A stretch of 64,000 nucleotides of DNA. Origin: Purpureocillium takamizusanense (taxonomy: Eukaryota > Ascomycota > Sordariomycetes > Hypocreales > Ophiocordycipitaceae). The stretch covers positions 4,030,001-4,094,000 of the forward strand of contig NC_063069.1 in assembly GCF_022605165.1 (NCBI RefSeq). Direction: 5' to 3'. This document shows positions 1 to 9,747 of this stretch, piece by piece. Position 1 is the stretch's first letter. Each line of letters begins with the position of its first letter. Below the pieces are notes generated by a model that saw only the letters and a list, made by a program, of their open reading frames with translations, ran no database searches and was not told the origin of the DNA. The translations under genes and the position numbers were made by a program.

Positions 1-1714
1 CGGCGACTGTCTTCTTGAAGTCGGCGCTAGTGCGGCTGAGAACCCTCGAGTGTAGGATGCTGTCGTATATATACGCGCTGACGTCTCTGGCGCTGCGGTC
101 TGGCGACACCTGTACCATAGTCAAGGTCTGGCCGGGGACGGGAGGGTCCAGCGCGACCGTGACCTTGTCGGACAAGTGCGACCTCCCCACGAGCGCAAAT
201 TGGAACTGAGGGGTCGATGATGGCTGCTGTGAATCTTCACTTGGTGCCAAAACAGATAGCAGCTCCTCAATGTCCGCTTCCTCGGCTTCATCGATGCCGT
301 CAAAAAAGATGTAGCGCCTTCTTCCCGTCTCCTGTCCCGTCCCCGCAGGGAACAGCTGCCGAAACGCGCTGGACACCGTCTTGACATCGTCTCTGCTGTG
401 CAGTCGCCGTATGAGATCCTTGGCATAGAATCCATCGCTCTCGCTAAGCTGGTAGGCGACGTCTCGAAGAGCCTGCACCACTGACCTCGTCTCGGGGGTG
501 CTTGAGCGAAAGAAGAAGTATCCCACACTGGCATGCTCGTCCAGGTTTTCCTTTTTCCACGTAACGATCCGCGAAGTCAGATACGACTTGCCAGTTCCTG
601 CATGTCGTTAGCAGTCACCTCCAACAACGCGCGGTACACGTGGAGGGCACGGAGGTGTTGGCGGAAGGCAACTTACCCGGATTGCCAGAGATCCAGAGAT
701 ACGGCGTCTCGCCCGAAAACCACGCAGCCACACGCTCGTCCTGGGTGATCCAATCGCCGGTGCCAGGTACGCTTGACTTTTTGAACGCGTTGTAGAAATC
801 CTCTGGGAACGGAGACGGCGCCAGGATCCGTCGCAGCTTCTCGCCGGCCGCCACGTTGCGCCATTCCCGCTGCTCCAGGCGCATGCTCTGCACGTTCTGG
901 CTGACCTGGGCAACGGTGCTGTCGATGAGGTCGGCCTTTGTGTTGAGCTGCGACACGCCACCGTACGTTTCGGCCACGACGTGCTGCTGCTCCCCCACCG
1001 TCAAGTCCTTGAGCTTCTGGAGAGCGGGCTGCACAGGGCTCTTGATGCTGATGAGCCGCTTAAAGTACGCCCTAACGCGACCGCCCCGGATCTCCTTTGA
1101 TGCAAGGATGAGCACCTCGAACAACGTCGCGAGGATGGAGGCTAGTTTCTGGTACAAGCCCGGCGACATGTGGTGCTTGACATAGACCTCGAGGCGAGGC
1201 GTAAAGTCCTACATGTACGCGGTCAGCGATCCGCCCTTGATAATTGCTGCCAGTTGCTGGATTTTCTCCTCACCTTCAGCTGCTCAAACAGCTCGACTAT
1301 AGCATCGTATGTTGCCGACACATTGTGTGCCGCATTCATGAGGTACAGGACGGCGGAGTAAATGCTTTGCGCTGGGGCGAAGACTTCCGACGACGCACCC
1401 GCCACGACCTCGCCTATGACCTCGACGGGCTTGAGGGCGGCGCCAAGGATGCTGAAGATTCTCTGGCGCTTGGCACGAAACGCGGCAAAGTCCTCGTTCT
1501 GGCGGATCAGCTGGCGCTCGAGGTCCTTGACCGTCTTCATGGGCGGGGTCGTGAAGCTCTTGAGGCTGAGCGCCTCCCCCGTGTTGTCCCTGTAGATCTT
1601 GGCCGCAGACTCAAGGACGTCGGCAAACTGGCGCTCCATGCCTGGCGCCGCCTGCTTGCTGTCGCCAGCCATGTCGGCCGGAGGAGCTGTTGAGGGCCTT
1701 TTGGCCGTTTGCAA
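1..1714 (-). CDS. STAND NTPase (Goodbye-NACHT type), 3' end outside window
   Basis: NLR-like signalling ATPase, a family linked in fungi to non-self recognition and regulated cell death. Three exons are visible: 1714-1274, 1208-677 and 597 to the edge, with GT-AG introns at 1209-1273 (65 bp) and 598-676 (79 bp). The first ~200 residues are helical and resemble the fungal STAND N-terminal Goodbye domain. The second intron falls inside the Walker A motif: splicing gives GNPGTGKS at about residues 322-329. Walker B follows as YIFFDGIDEAEE. The frame is open to base 1, so the C-terminal repeats (ankyrin, WD40 or TPR) cannot be seen. Start at 1714 is the first ATG; the internal ATG of MAGDSKQ at 1672 is an alternative. 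The family call is strong; the Goodbye assignment is from sequence character only. Confidence 0.85.
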
Positions 1715-4365
1715 AACCAGAGTGTCTTTGTCGTTTGCAACTCGGAATATGTAACGTTGTTTTGCAACTCAAAGAGGAGTTATGAGGGAGGAGTTTTGGC
1801 GCGTTTGCGGGGGAGTAGGAGTAAGCGGGGTGATCTGGCGCGTTCGCCAGCCATATATGTAAGCCAGCCGAGATGCCCTCAAAAACAAGTCTACATACGT
1901 CAAGGCCCTTGATACATTCTATTTCCTCTCTGCGCTTCGGCCGGTGTGTTATAATTGTTGGAAGGATGAGAAGGGCATCCGCGTCTGAGCAACGGTGCGT
2001 ACCATCGGCCCCCGTCGGAGTCGGAGTCGTTGATGTTGTCGTCGGAGTCGGAGTCGTCGCCGCCTCAATCTCGGCGACATGGAGACAGTGAGAGCTTTCG
2101 TCAACTCCCCGTCTCTCGACATGTACTGCCTTGCTGGGCCGAGCCGCTGCCGCGCCTGGAGCCTCCGCAGAGCTCACCAGCCAACACGATGCAACCCTAG
2201 GGAGCGTTCGCCCGCTGTACCCCAGCCGCTCGTGACGAACCGGCGTGGTTCGCCCAGGGTATGATTAGGAACGTCACTGCCTCACTGGCACATGCGGCCC
2301 CCAAGGCGGGAGGCGGGCGGCGGGCGGCGGGCGGATTGACGGGCGATGGGGGCCCGCCGAGCTATCCGCTCCCCTGAGGCTGACCAACGTTGGTCACGCT
2401 CCAGCCTATGGTCATGGGCGACGCTGCCGAGCCGTTCATCGCCCCCGCGTGCGTGTGTTGTGGGATTCGTCGGTAGGAATGAATGGTAGGACGCGTGCGG
2501 CAACATGTTCACGGGGCGCAGCGCCCATGTTGCCCCAAAAAGGCAGACATGTCGACCCTTTTCGACTCATTGGGAAACGGGTCGGCTTGCGCTCTCTCCA
2601 TTCGTGAACATGAAGGATTTGGAGGTGCCTGGTGCTGCCTGCGACTAGTTCGGTAACGAAGGATCCATCAGTTTTGCAACTTCGGCTTTTGCTGGGAGTG
2701 GCTGAGACAAGTCTCGGTGCCAGGGCTGCAAGCTGCATCCTGTGCCTATACTGGGCTGAGCGGCTGAGTCAATGTTCATGCATTGCCATATCGATCAAGA
2801 CGTGCTTTTCTACAACACCAGTTCTGATGAATAGTTGGGATTGACGTGGACAAGGCCGCGCTGCATCGGCATAGACAGACCCGCAAAGCATTCATGTCGG
2901 GACAGCGGGATGGTTCGCGCGCCCGTGTTGTGTAAGTGCTGTGCTGCGAGCGACTGCGCCCCGGAGGGTGAAGCTATAGTGATCTTTGTGTGCTTCACTC
3001 AAAATATGAGTGAAGCGCCAGCGCGTCGCTGGCCCCTGAAGCCTTGACTGCTATTTTTAGCGTACACAGTAATCACTCTGCCGCTGGTGCCATTCGGAGA
3101 CACTCATACTCATGTGATATTGCAAAATCCTTATCACTGTTGTTAACCCTGTTAACCTTATGTTGCTGTGTCTGGGCACCGTAAATAGCCAGGTTGCCAT
3201 GCCCTTCGACATTTTTCAATCGTTTCAACGAGATTTGATTCAATATTAGAATTTCCATTTCGAACCATAAAGGCTTCCTCGAATTGACATTTCATGACTC
3301 CCCATCAGAATCGCTCAGTCGCTCAATCGCAGTAAGCGCGAGCGTCGCTCAACGCTCAATGGCAGCGCACACAGCGTCATGTTAATCAAGTGCCATCTCG
3401 GTCGTCAGCCTGCAGCAACAGTCTCTCCACCGTGCCCCATCTAATCTCCATCGCCAATAGACATAGAGACTGCTCCCACAGGCTGCAGATGTTTGGGTAA
3501 CGCGTTTTGCCATCGGCACCCATCGGATGGCCGGTTATTGTCCAGATTCGGGCCGTATATCTGCGGTGATGCTATTTCCCGGAAGCAAGCTGAAAACACA
3601 GAACCTTCTCCGGCGATGAGGCTCATTGCACTGCAAATCAGCGCCGTACCACGAGAAAACCCTCTCGCCTGCCTCTTTCAGTCCACGTACAGCATCTCAA
3701 TGACCGGAACAACGACTTCCGGTTGGATCGATCTTCATCGAGAGTTTGATAAGAGGCGGGACAAGGTGGAAAACGCTATAGGGAATACCGGGTTTTCGAC
3801 TGCCGTAATACAATGCCGTCTGGGTCTGATCGTGGGGAGGAGGGGCAGGTGTGCATCGCACTAACGCTTCTTTTGGGTAAAATAGATGAACTGCTGGACT
3901 TTCAACATGGAAACGGTCAAGATTTCGTCCAGGCTTACATGTGCTCGTCCCCGAATGAGACGAGGTGCCCGCGTTTTGATCGGGCCTTTGCGATCGTGCG
4001 AATTGCCTGGCGCAGCTTCGCCGCACCGATGAGGCCGAGGTGACAGGAGGAGGCGCTGATGCAGAGGAAAATTGGTTAGAAACTCCGTGTGTTGTAGGCG
4101 CGGATAAAAGTCAATATTGCGATTGGATGGGCTGTGACTGTTGGAGAATTGATGAATCTGACAACACCACCACCATGTCAATGTGTACGATGCCAGGATT
4201 GAGAGTCATGCAAGAGCCGCTTCCAGAGATGGCCCTTGCAGTCTCGCCAAGCTGCGACGGCAAATAGCGTCGTCGTTAAGCCTATAAAAGGAGACGGCTG
4301 CACCCCAGACTTCTTCGCATATGCAGTCAACGAGCGCAGAAGACAGTTTGACTCACTACCTTGCC
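1715..4365. other. intergenic region, no supported gene
   Basis: Divergent spacer between the STAND gene (-) and the esterase (+). Open frames here are short and lack splice-linked continuity or recognisable domains. It contains a short GTCGGA-type tandem repeat near 2012-2056 and a G-rich stretch with four GGG runs at 2308-2331. A 123-codon frame at 3493-3864 was looked at and not accepted. Confidence 0.5.
4283..4289 (+). promoter_or_regulatory. TATA box of tannase/feruloyl esterase gene
   Basis: TATAAAA, 83 bp before the ATG at 4366. A start of transcription about 30 bp downstream (~4313) would leave almost no leader before the ATG at 4321, which favours 4366 as the translation start. Confidence 0.6.
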
Positions 4366-5970
4366 ATGGCGTTTTGGTTGAGCCTCTGCGTCGCCCTCGC
4401 TGCGAGCCACTTCCCTCTTTGTGTCGCTACATCGCAGTACCCGTCGACCAGTTTCGAGAGCAAATGCTCTGATCTCAGACACGCCGCCCAACCGTCGAAC
4501 ATCACGCCGCTATACTCGGAGTACGTCCCTGCCGGAACCAACCTGGTCGTGCCCGGCCTCGATCCGTCATGCTTCAACTCAACCACCATCCACGTTGACA
4601 TTTGCCGCCTCGGCTTAAATGTAACCACGTCCGACCGCTCCGACTTCATCATGGAGGTCTGGTTGCCCCGGAACTGGACGCGCCGATTCCTCTCGACTGG
4701 CAACGCTGGTATCAATGGCTGCATCGGCTACGACGACATGACATACGCCACCGAACTGGGTTTTGCCGCGACGGGCTCGAACAACGGACACAGCGGACAA
4801 AACGGCACTCGCTTCCTGAACAACCTTGAGGTTGTCATTGACTACTCGTACCGCTCTCTGACAATGTCCACCGCCATCGGCAAGCACGTCACCGACAAGT
4901 TTTACGGAAAGGCACACAGGAAGTCGTATTACCTGGGCTGCTCCACCGGGGGTCGGCAGGGATTCAAGATGGCACAGGACTTTCCCGATATTTTCGACGG
5001 GATTGTGGCTGGGGCGCCTGCGTTCAACTTTCAGGGCTTACTGGCATGGTCCGGCCTGTTCCACAGCATCATCAAAGAGGTCGGTCCGGAGGGAGTTCCC
5101 CCACGTACGTCGTGGGCCGCGATCGACGCCGAGATGTCGTCTCAGTGCGACCACCTTGACGGAGCAATCGATGGCATATTCGAGGACCCTTCTTTGTGCA
5201 ACTTTAGACCCGAGGCGCTTATCTGCCGCCCCGGCGTCAACTCAGCGACGTGTCTCACCGGCAAGCAGGCAGATACGATTAGACGCTTCCTGTCGCCCGT
5301 CGACGGCGTCAATGGCACTTTTGTCTATCCACGTGCCGAGCCCTTTAGCGGCATCGTCGGCTCCATACTTTCGGTCTATGGCAGCGAGCAGTTTCAGTAT
5401 ACGGACCACTGGTTCAAGTATGCCGTCTACAACGACTCCAACCTAGATACGGAGAGCTTGACGCCCGAGCAGTGGGAATACGCCTTCAAGCACGACCCCG
5501 CGAGTGTCAGAACGTACTCGGGCGACCTCACCCAGATGAGAGACCGCGGTGCCAAGCTGCTGCACTACCACGGCTTGGAGGACCCCTTGATCAGCTCCGC
5601 GAGCTCCACGCACTACTACAACCTTGCGTCCCGGACGATGAGCCTCGCCAGCGCGGACATAGACAGGTTCTATCGGTACTTCCGCATCAGCGGCATGAGT
5701 CACTGCCTCGGCGGCACGGGCGCCAGCGCGATCGGGAACCGCGGGGACAACATGGCGAGTCGAGATCCCACGGCCAACGTCTTAACTGCCATGACTCGCT
5801 GGGTCGAGGAAGGTGTTCCGCCCGACTTTGTCACGGGCACCAGGCTCCAGGATGCGGGAGCGCCCGGTCAAGTAGACTACACACGAAGGCATTGCAAATA
5901 CCCGCTGAGAAACGTAATGAAGGCCGGGGGCAATTATACCAACGTGGACGACTGGCACTGCGTGCTGTAG
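4366..5970 (+). CDS. secreted tannase / feruloyl esterase B family
   Basis: Intronless, 534 residues from this start. It belongs to the tannase/feruloyl esterase family, secreted alpha/beta-hydrolases that cleave gallate or ferulate esters in plant polyphenols and cell walls. A signal peptide is seen (MAFWLSLCVALAASHFPL). The nucleophile motif GCSTGGRQG puts the catalytic Ser at about residue 193, with Asp near 406 (GLEDPL) and His near 446 (MSHCLGG). The Cys just before the Ser and the Cys just after the His form the CS-D-HC arrangement typical of the family, where a disulfide joins the triad. There are many N-glycosylation sequons. The frame is open from an ATG at 4321, but the TATA box position and the Kozak-like context (GCCATGG) favour 4366. 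Substrate (tannin versus ferulate) cannot be told from sequence. Confidence 0.93.
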   Translation: MAFWLSLCVALAASHFPLCVATSQYPSTSFESKCSDLRHAAQPSNITPLYSEYVPAGTNLVVPGLDPSCFNSTTIHVDICRLGLNVTTSDRSDFIMEVWLPRNWTRRFLSTGNAGINGCIGYDDMTYATELGFAATGSNNGHSGQNGTRFLNNLEVVIDYSYRSLTMSTAIGKHVTDKFYGKAHRKSYYLGCSTGGRQGFKMAQDFPDIFDGIVAGAPAFNFQGLLAWSGLFHSIIKEVGPEGVPPRTSWAAIDAEMSSQCDHLDGAIDGIFEDPSLCNFRPEALICRPGVNSATCLTGKQADTIRRFLSPVDGVNGTFVYPRAEPFSGIVGSILSVYGSEQFQYTDHWFKYAVYNDSNLDTESLTPEQWEYAFKHDPASVRTYSGDLTQMRDRGAKLLHYHGLEDPLISSASSTHYYNLASRTMSLASADIDRFYRYFRISGMSHCLGGTGASAIGNRGDNMASRDPTANVLTAMTRWVEEGVPPDFVTGTRLQDAGAPGQVDYTRRHCKYPLRNVMKAGGNYTNVDDWHCVL

Positions 5971-6491
5971 CCTGGGCGTTTCAATGCTGCTGTGGACTGG
6001 ACTGGGCCGGGCGGAGCCGAAGTTCATGTTGCGGTGCGTGGGACGGACGCTTCGCATTGACACGGGCCCCAATGTGTTACCGCCTTGATAATACCTCATT
6101 GGGCGAGGTTCTAGGGCCTTGTGACTGCGGTCGGAATACTTTGTGGCCCAACTCGTGCTGCTATGCGTCGCGGTGTTTTCTAATGAATTACGAATTGAAT
6201 GAAGATTCCTCCGATTGCCTCCGTGTCGAACGCGCAATCCTGTTTCAGGATTCACGCCCCGATCGTCAAGGCAGAAGTCTTTTTGCAGTGCCGCCAGAGA
6301 TCGAACACAGTCAAGTCCGGCCCTGTGGACAGGAAGTAGTACAAATAGCCAGCCTAGGCGCATCTGCTTGGCTCCAACAGGGCTGCCGTCTTATCGCTCC
6401 ATCCTCTCCTAACCAGACCTACTACGTGACCGAGACGCCTTCGTCTCGTTCCAACTTTTCCTGGGCCGGCCTCGCGGAGAGCGACGACGAT
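5971..6491. other. intergenic, 3' of esterase and 5' of secreted gene
   Basis: About 520 bp. A long plus-strand frame that crosses it is mostly an antisense/offset shadow of the esterase; only its last 73 codons overlap the first exon of the next gene. No strong TATA box is seen; ACAAATAG near 6340 is a weak candidate. Confidence 0.4.
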
Positions 6492-7256
6492 ATGAGGCTC
6501 CCTGCCATCCTCGGGGCGTGCCTCGCCACTCTTGCAGTTAATATCGAGGCACACAGGAAGCCACAACACCCGACGTTCGCGACTGAAACCGAGGCTCTTG
6601 CCTACGCAGACGGCCTGGACGCAAAACCACGATATGGAGTACGTACAGAAAACCTACTGCCCCCCCCCCCCTCCTCTTTCAACCCACATGCGCTCGGATT
6701 CCACCCCTGAGAAGGCACTAAAGACAGCGCAGCCAGCCAAAGGGTTAAGAAGAAAAGATCAGGGAGCGCGCTGTACATCAATGCTAACCCAGAACCCTTT
6801 TGGGTAGAAATGCGACGTTTTGTCTCAGTTGTGCGAGTACAAGAAACACGCCCCTCGTCTAAACACAAAAAGCACGAGGGAGGACAGCCAGTATGCTATT
6901 TATTCCTGGAAGCGTCAGGAGGAATGCCTTGGCATTTCCCCAGTACGTTATCATGTCCATCTCCCCTTCACGTGTAGCCGTCTTTCAGGCTTGGGCATTG
7001 CGTGTATCCGTGCCCGGCAATAGAGCTGTGTCTTGTCGTCAGCTCAGTGCTGGCTGGCTCGTCATTACTCCTTACATGTAGCTCCACACATGTTGACCCA
7101 GGGCATCTCTTGGCTGACCAAACTGCACAGTGCAAGGAAAAAGACGATAGTTGTGCTGTTGTCACGCGGACTGGGGGCCCTCCCTGGAGTATCTATTGCG
7201 ACCCGTATGACGTCCTAAATATTAAAAATTCCTGTCCTACACATACGGAGGAGTAA
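6492..7256 (+). CDS. small secreted seven-cysteine protein, copy 1 (three exons)
   Basis: Hand-built model of 135 residues: exons 6492-6638, 6808-6942 and 7131-7256, all joined in phase 0 by GT-AG introns of 169 and 188 bp (donors GTACGT and GTACGT; acceptors GGGTAG and GCACAG). A signal peptide is likely (MRLPAILGACLATLAVNIEA). The mature part has seven Cys: three in exon 2 and four in exon 3. The model is supported mainly by its neighbour at 8176-9038, which has the same three-exon layout, the same intron phases, and matching residues at HP[TS]F...EA..YA (exon 1), the ..C..SP end of exon 2, and C-x5/6-C...C...DV (exon 3). Codons 2-5 are shared too (MR[LV]P). Function unknown; an effector, antimicrobial or toxin-like role is possible but unproven. 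A 12-base C run lies in intron 1. Confidence 0.6.
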
Positions 7257-8175
7257 GCGCAGACCAGACAGACTGAGGCCGGCTGTAAGCCTCGTGTGCG
7301 ATCCTTTTCACATATCGGCCTGTACCTATCGAAGAGTTCCCTCAATACCTTTCTTTAGTCAGCTGTATCTATACTCGCTTTTATACAAGGAATTGTTGTT
7401 CAAAGTATGGAAGCCCTTGGGCCGTCACTGGCGTGTGATGCATATACGTACACGTAGAGTCCATGTTTCCACGAAAGTGGAGGGGTATCGGTAAATCGTA
7501 AGTCATTGCCTGGGCTTTGCCTGACGACCATGTTGATGTTGACGCCTCCACGCACGCGCCACCAGGCACCCGGTGTAACAAACGCGCGGCCAGCCGCCAC
7601 CCATATGTCGTCTTCCCAGTGCTTTGCTTGAGCATCTGCCTAGTAGCCCTGGCTACACGTTTGGTGGAGCTCCAATAGGGCCGACCGAGCCTCATCAAGC
7701 TCGGCACAGGGCGGTAGATACCCTTGACCCGGTTTGACCACGTATCAAACGGTCATGTTATTGTCTGACGTCTGGTAATTTGTATCAAGCAGTCACGCAA
7801 TATTACCTCAATTACAAACAAAAAGTACCCAAAAAAATCAAGAGAGAGCGAGAGAGATAGAGAGAAAGGTTGGTCCAGTCTTCAACAGCCAACTGCGTGT
7901 ACGCTCGTGGGTATAAAGGCCCCGAGGTTGGCTTCCCATCCTGTGCTTCCCGACATGACTGGACCTGTTTTTAACGATATCCTGCTCTCTCTCTATTTCT
8001 CCCTCTTCTCCCTCTCCCTCTCTCCCCATACAGAAGAGCGCGGACACATATCTTGGGCCGTGCGCACCTCGGTTAGCCCACCGTTACGCCTCGACGGCGT
8101 CGTGCTCCGCCGACGTCTGGTTGTTCAATCCCCAGTGGGCATATTCTCCCGACTCACGCGGACTTCAGCATCACG
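7257..8175. other. intergenic between the paired secreted genes; GA and CT tracts
   Basis: About 920 bp. It holds a GA-rich tract at 7840-7868, a TATA box at 7912-7918 and a CT-rich tract at 7985-8028. The CT tract lies in the likely 5' leader of the next gene, a common feature of fungal promoters and leaders. The two tracts are roughly complementary and about 115 bp apart, so they could pair. Confidence 0.45.
7912..7918 (+). promoter_or_regulatory. TATA box, secreted copy 2
   Basis: TATAAAG followed by the CT-rich tract at 7985-8028; about 260 bp before the ATG at 8176. It implies a leader of roughly 230 nt, unless a leader intron is removed. Confidence 0.45.
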
Positions 8176-9038
8176 ATGAGGGTCCCGCACGCTATCTGCA
8201 TTGTCCTCACTGCATGTACTGCAGCGACAACGAGTGTCCCGAAATACAGGATCCACCCCTCCTTTTCCAACCCGGTTGAGGCGAACAATTATGCGGAACA
8301 AATGAACCAAGCATCATGAGGTGTACGTATCAGATGAAGCACTCGCCTCCACCTTCCTTCTACCCTTGCGCTATTGATACCCGTCCATGAAATGTGTTCC
8401 CCTTTCTTGGCCCCCTCCAACCTGACAATACTCATCAACTCTTGCCTCGAAAGACAAAGAGGAAAGAAGAATAATGGATTGAGGCACAAGCATCCAGAAG
8501 CAGGCTATGGAAAGGAAACACGCGTGGCAGTTGCCAATTTGGGGTCTCGTTGCGTCTCCATTGCTGACTTGGCGAATACATGTAGGAATGCTTCACAGCG
8601 GACGACTTGCATCCCTTCGGTAAATGCGTCTATCGTCCATTCTTCGTCCGGGATTACGACAAGTCGGAATTGCGGTACTGGAGTGTGGCGAGAGTAAAGG
8701 ATTCTTTGCATTGCAATGATCGCAGCCCTGTAGGTACCTATGTATCAGCACGCTCGACCCTTTCCCCCTCTCTCCCTCTTTGAACACTTGCCAACTGCCG
8801 GTATGCCCTTATACCGTGACTATTCCCCAGCCTCTGCTTCAATGCTGTCGCCGATTCTCGTTGCTAACAGCCTATTCTTTACTAGTGCGCAAACGATAAA
8901 GATACATGTGTTTACTTGCAACACTCTGGGAGGGTGCTTTGCAAAAGTGAAGACGTCAACCTGGGGATTTTGTCTGAGGCAGCAGCTCTAGTTGAGCCAG
9001 CATCTGTTGAGGCCCAGCCGGACTCGACCAATTGTTAA
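8176..9038 (+). pseudogene. small secreted seven-cysteine protein, copy 2 (in-frame TGA; possible pseudogene)
   Basis: Paralogue of the gene at 6492. Exons by homology: 8176-8322, 8586-8729 and 8886-9038, all phase 0, donors GTACGT and GTAGGT, acceptors TGTAG and ACTAG. Signal peptide likely (MRVPHAICIVLTACTAATTS). Exon 2 has no ATG, so it is invisible as a stand-alone open frame, yet it reads as charged, Cys-containing protein ending in SP before the donor, as in copy 1. Mature Cys count is seven, as in copy 1. Oddity: codon 48, at 8317-8319, is TGA, two codons before the exon-1 donor. Either the gene is disabled, or a different donor is used (for example GTTGAG at 8275, also phase 0), which would skip the stop and shorten exon 1 by 16 codons. 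A TATA box at 7912 suggests it is or was transcribed. Confidence 0.5.
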
Positions 9039-9747
9039 AAGTCTACCCGTTGCTCCGACTTTTATACGCCCCCCCCCCCCCCCTTACTATACATGTCTAT
9101 ATGCCATGTAAGCTCTTAGGTCAACTAGAATCTTCACATCATAATCATATGCCCCAGAGACACCGCATCGGCTGCTTGTCGATAAACCAATTCTTTCAGG
9201 CATGGGGGCTCTTGAGGTCCGAGGCTTGTTTGACAGCTGTGACAGCCTGACAGTCCACATTCCCTACCCGCTGTTCCCCCGTCGGGTGCCTGACTTATTG
9301 CGCATGACTGCCGCCATGGGTGCATGTCAACTGTGACGCATTTTAAATGAAGGTATTTCGCATAGTCATATTACGCATCTACTCCACTCGGCTTCTCTAC
9401 TCATTGTCGTCGTGTACGTTACACTTGAAAGGGCCGCCATGGCGTGGCGCACCCAAGCAAAGTATATGTCAATCGTATGTGCATTCTACTCGGTTTTCTA
9501 TAACCTCAGTGAGTCCCATGGATACCACCGCACATCATGAAGCCAAAAGGAAGAGCGAAATAGAAAGCTATGAAGGGGTGTCACGCCAAAAACAACGATG
9601 ATTCGCACATTATGAAACGCCACCAGTATCCAAACGCCGGCACATGCACACGATCCCGCGCGCCTCAACGGCCAAAGCGGGACGCAATGACAAGAAAACC
9701 ACATCTCCTCGCCAGATCCGAGTCCCCGCTCGCATGGCGCCCCTCGC
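9039..9747. other. intergenic, convergent 3' ends
   Basis: Spacer between copy 2 (+) and the GH76 gene (-). It includes a 15-base C run at 9069-9083. No coding signal is seen. Confidence 0.4.

Noticed and set aside
3493..3864. 123-codon plus-strand frame
   Set aside because: No signal peptide, domain or promoter; an overlapping minus frame of similar length exists, so chance is likely.
5472..6710. 412-codon plus-strand open frame
   Set aside because: Most of it is an offset-frame shadow of the esterase gene; only its last 73 codons coincide with exon 1 of the secreted gene at 6492.
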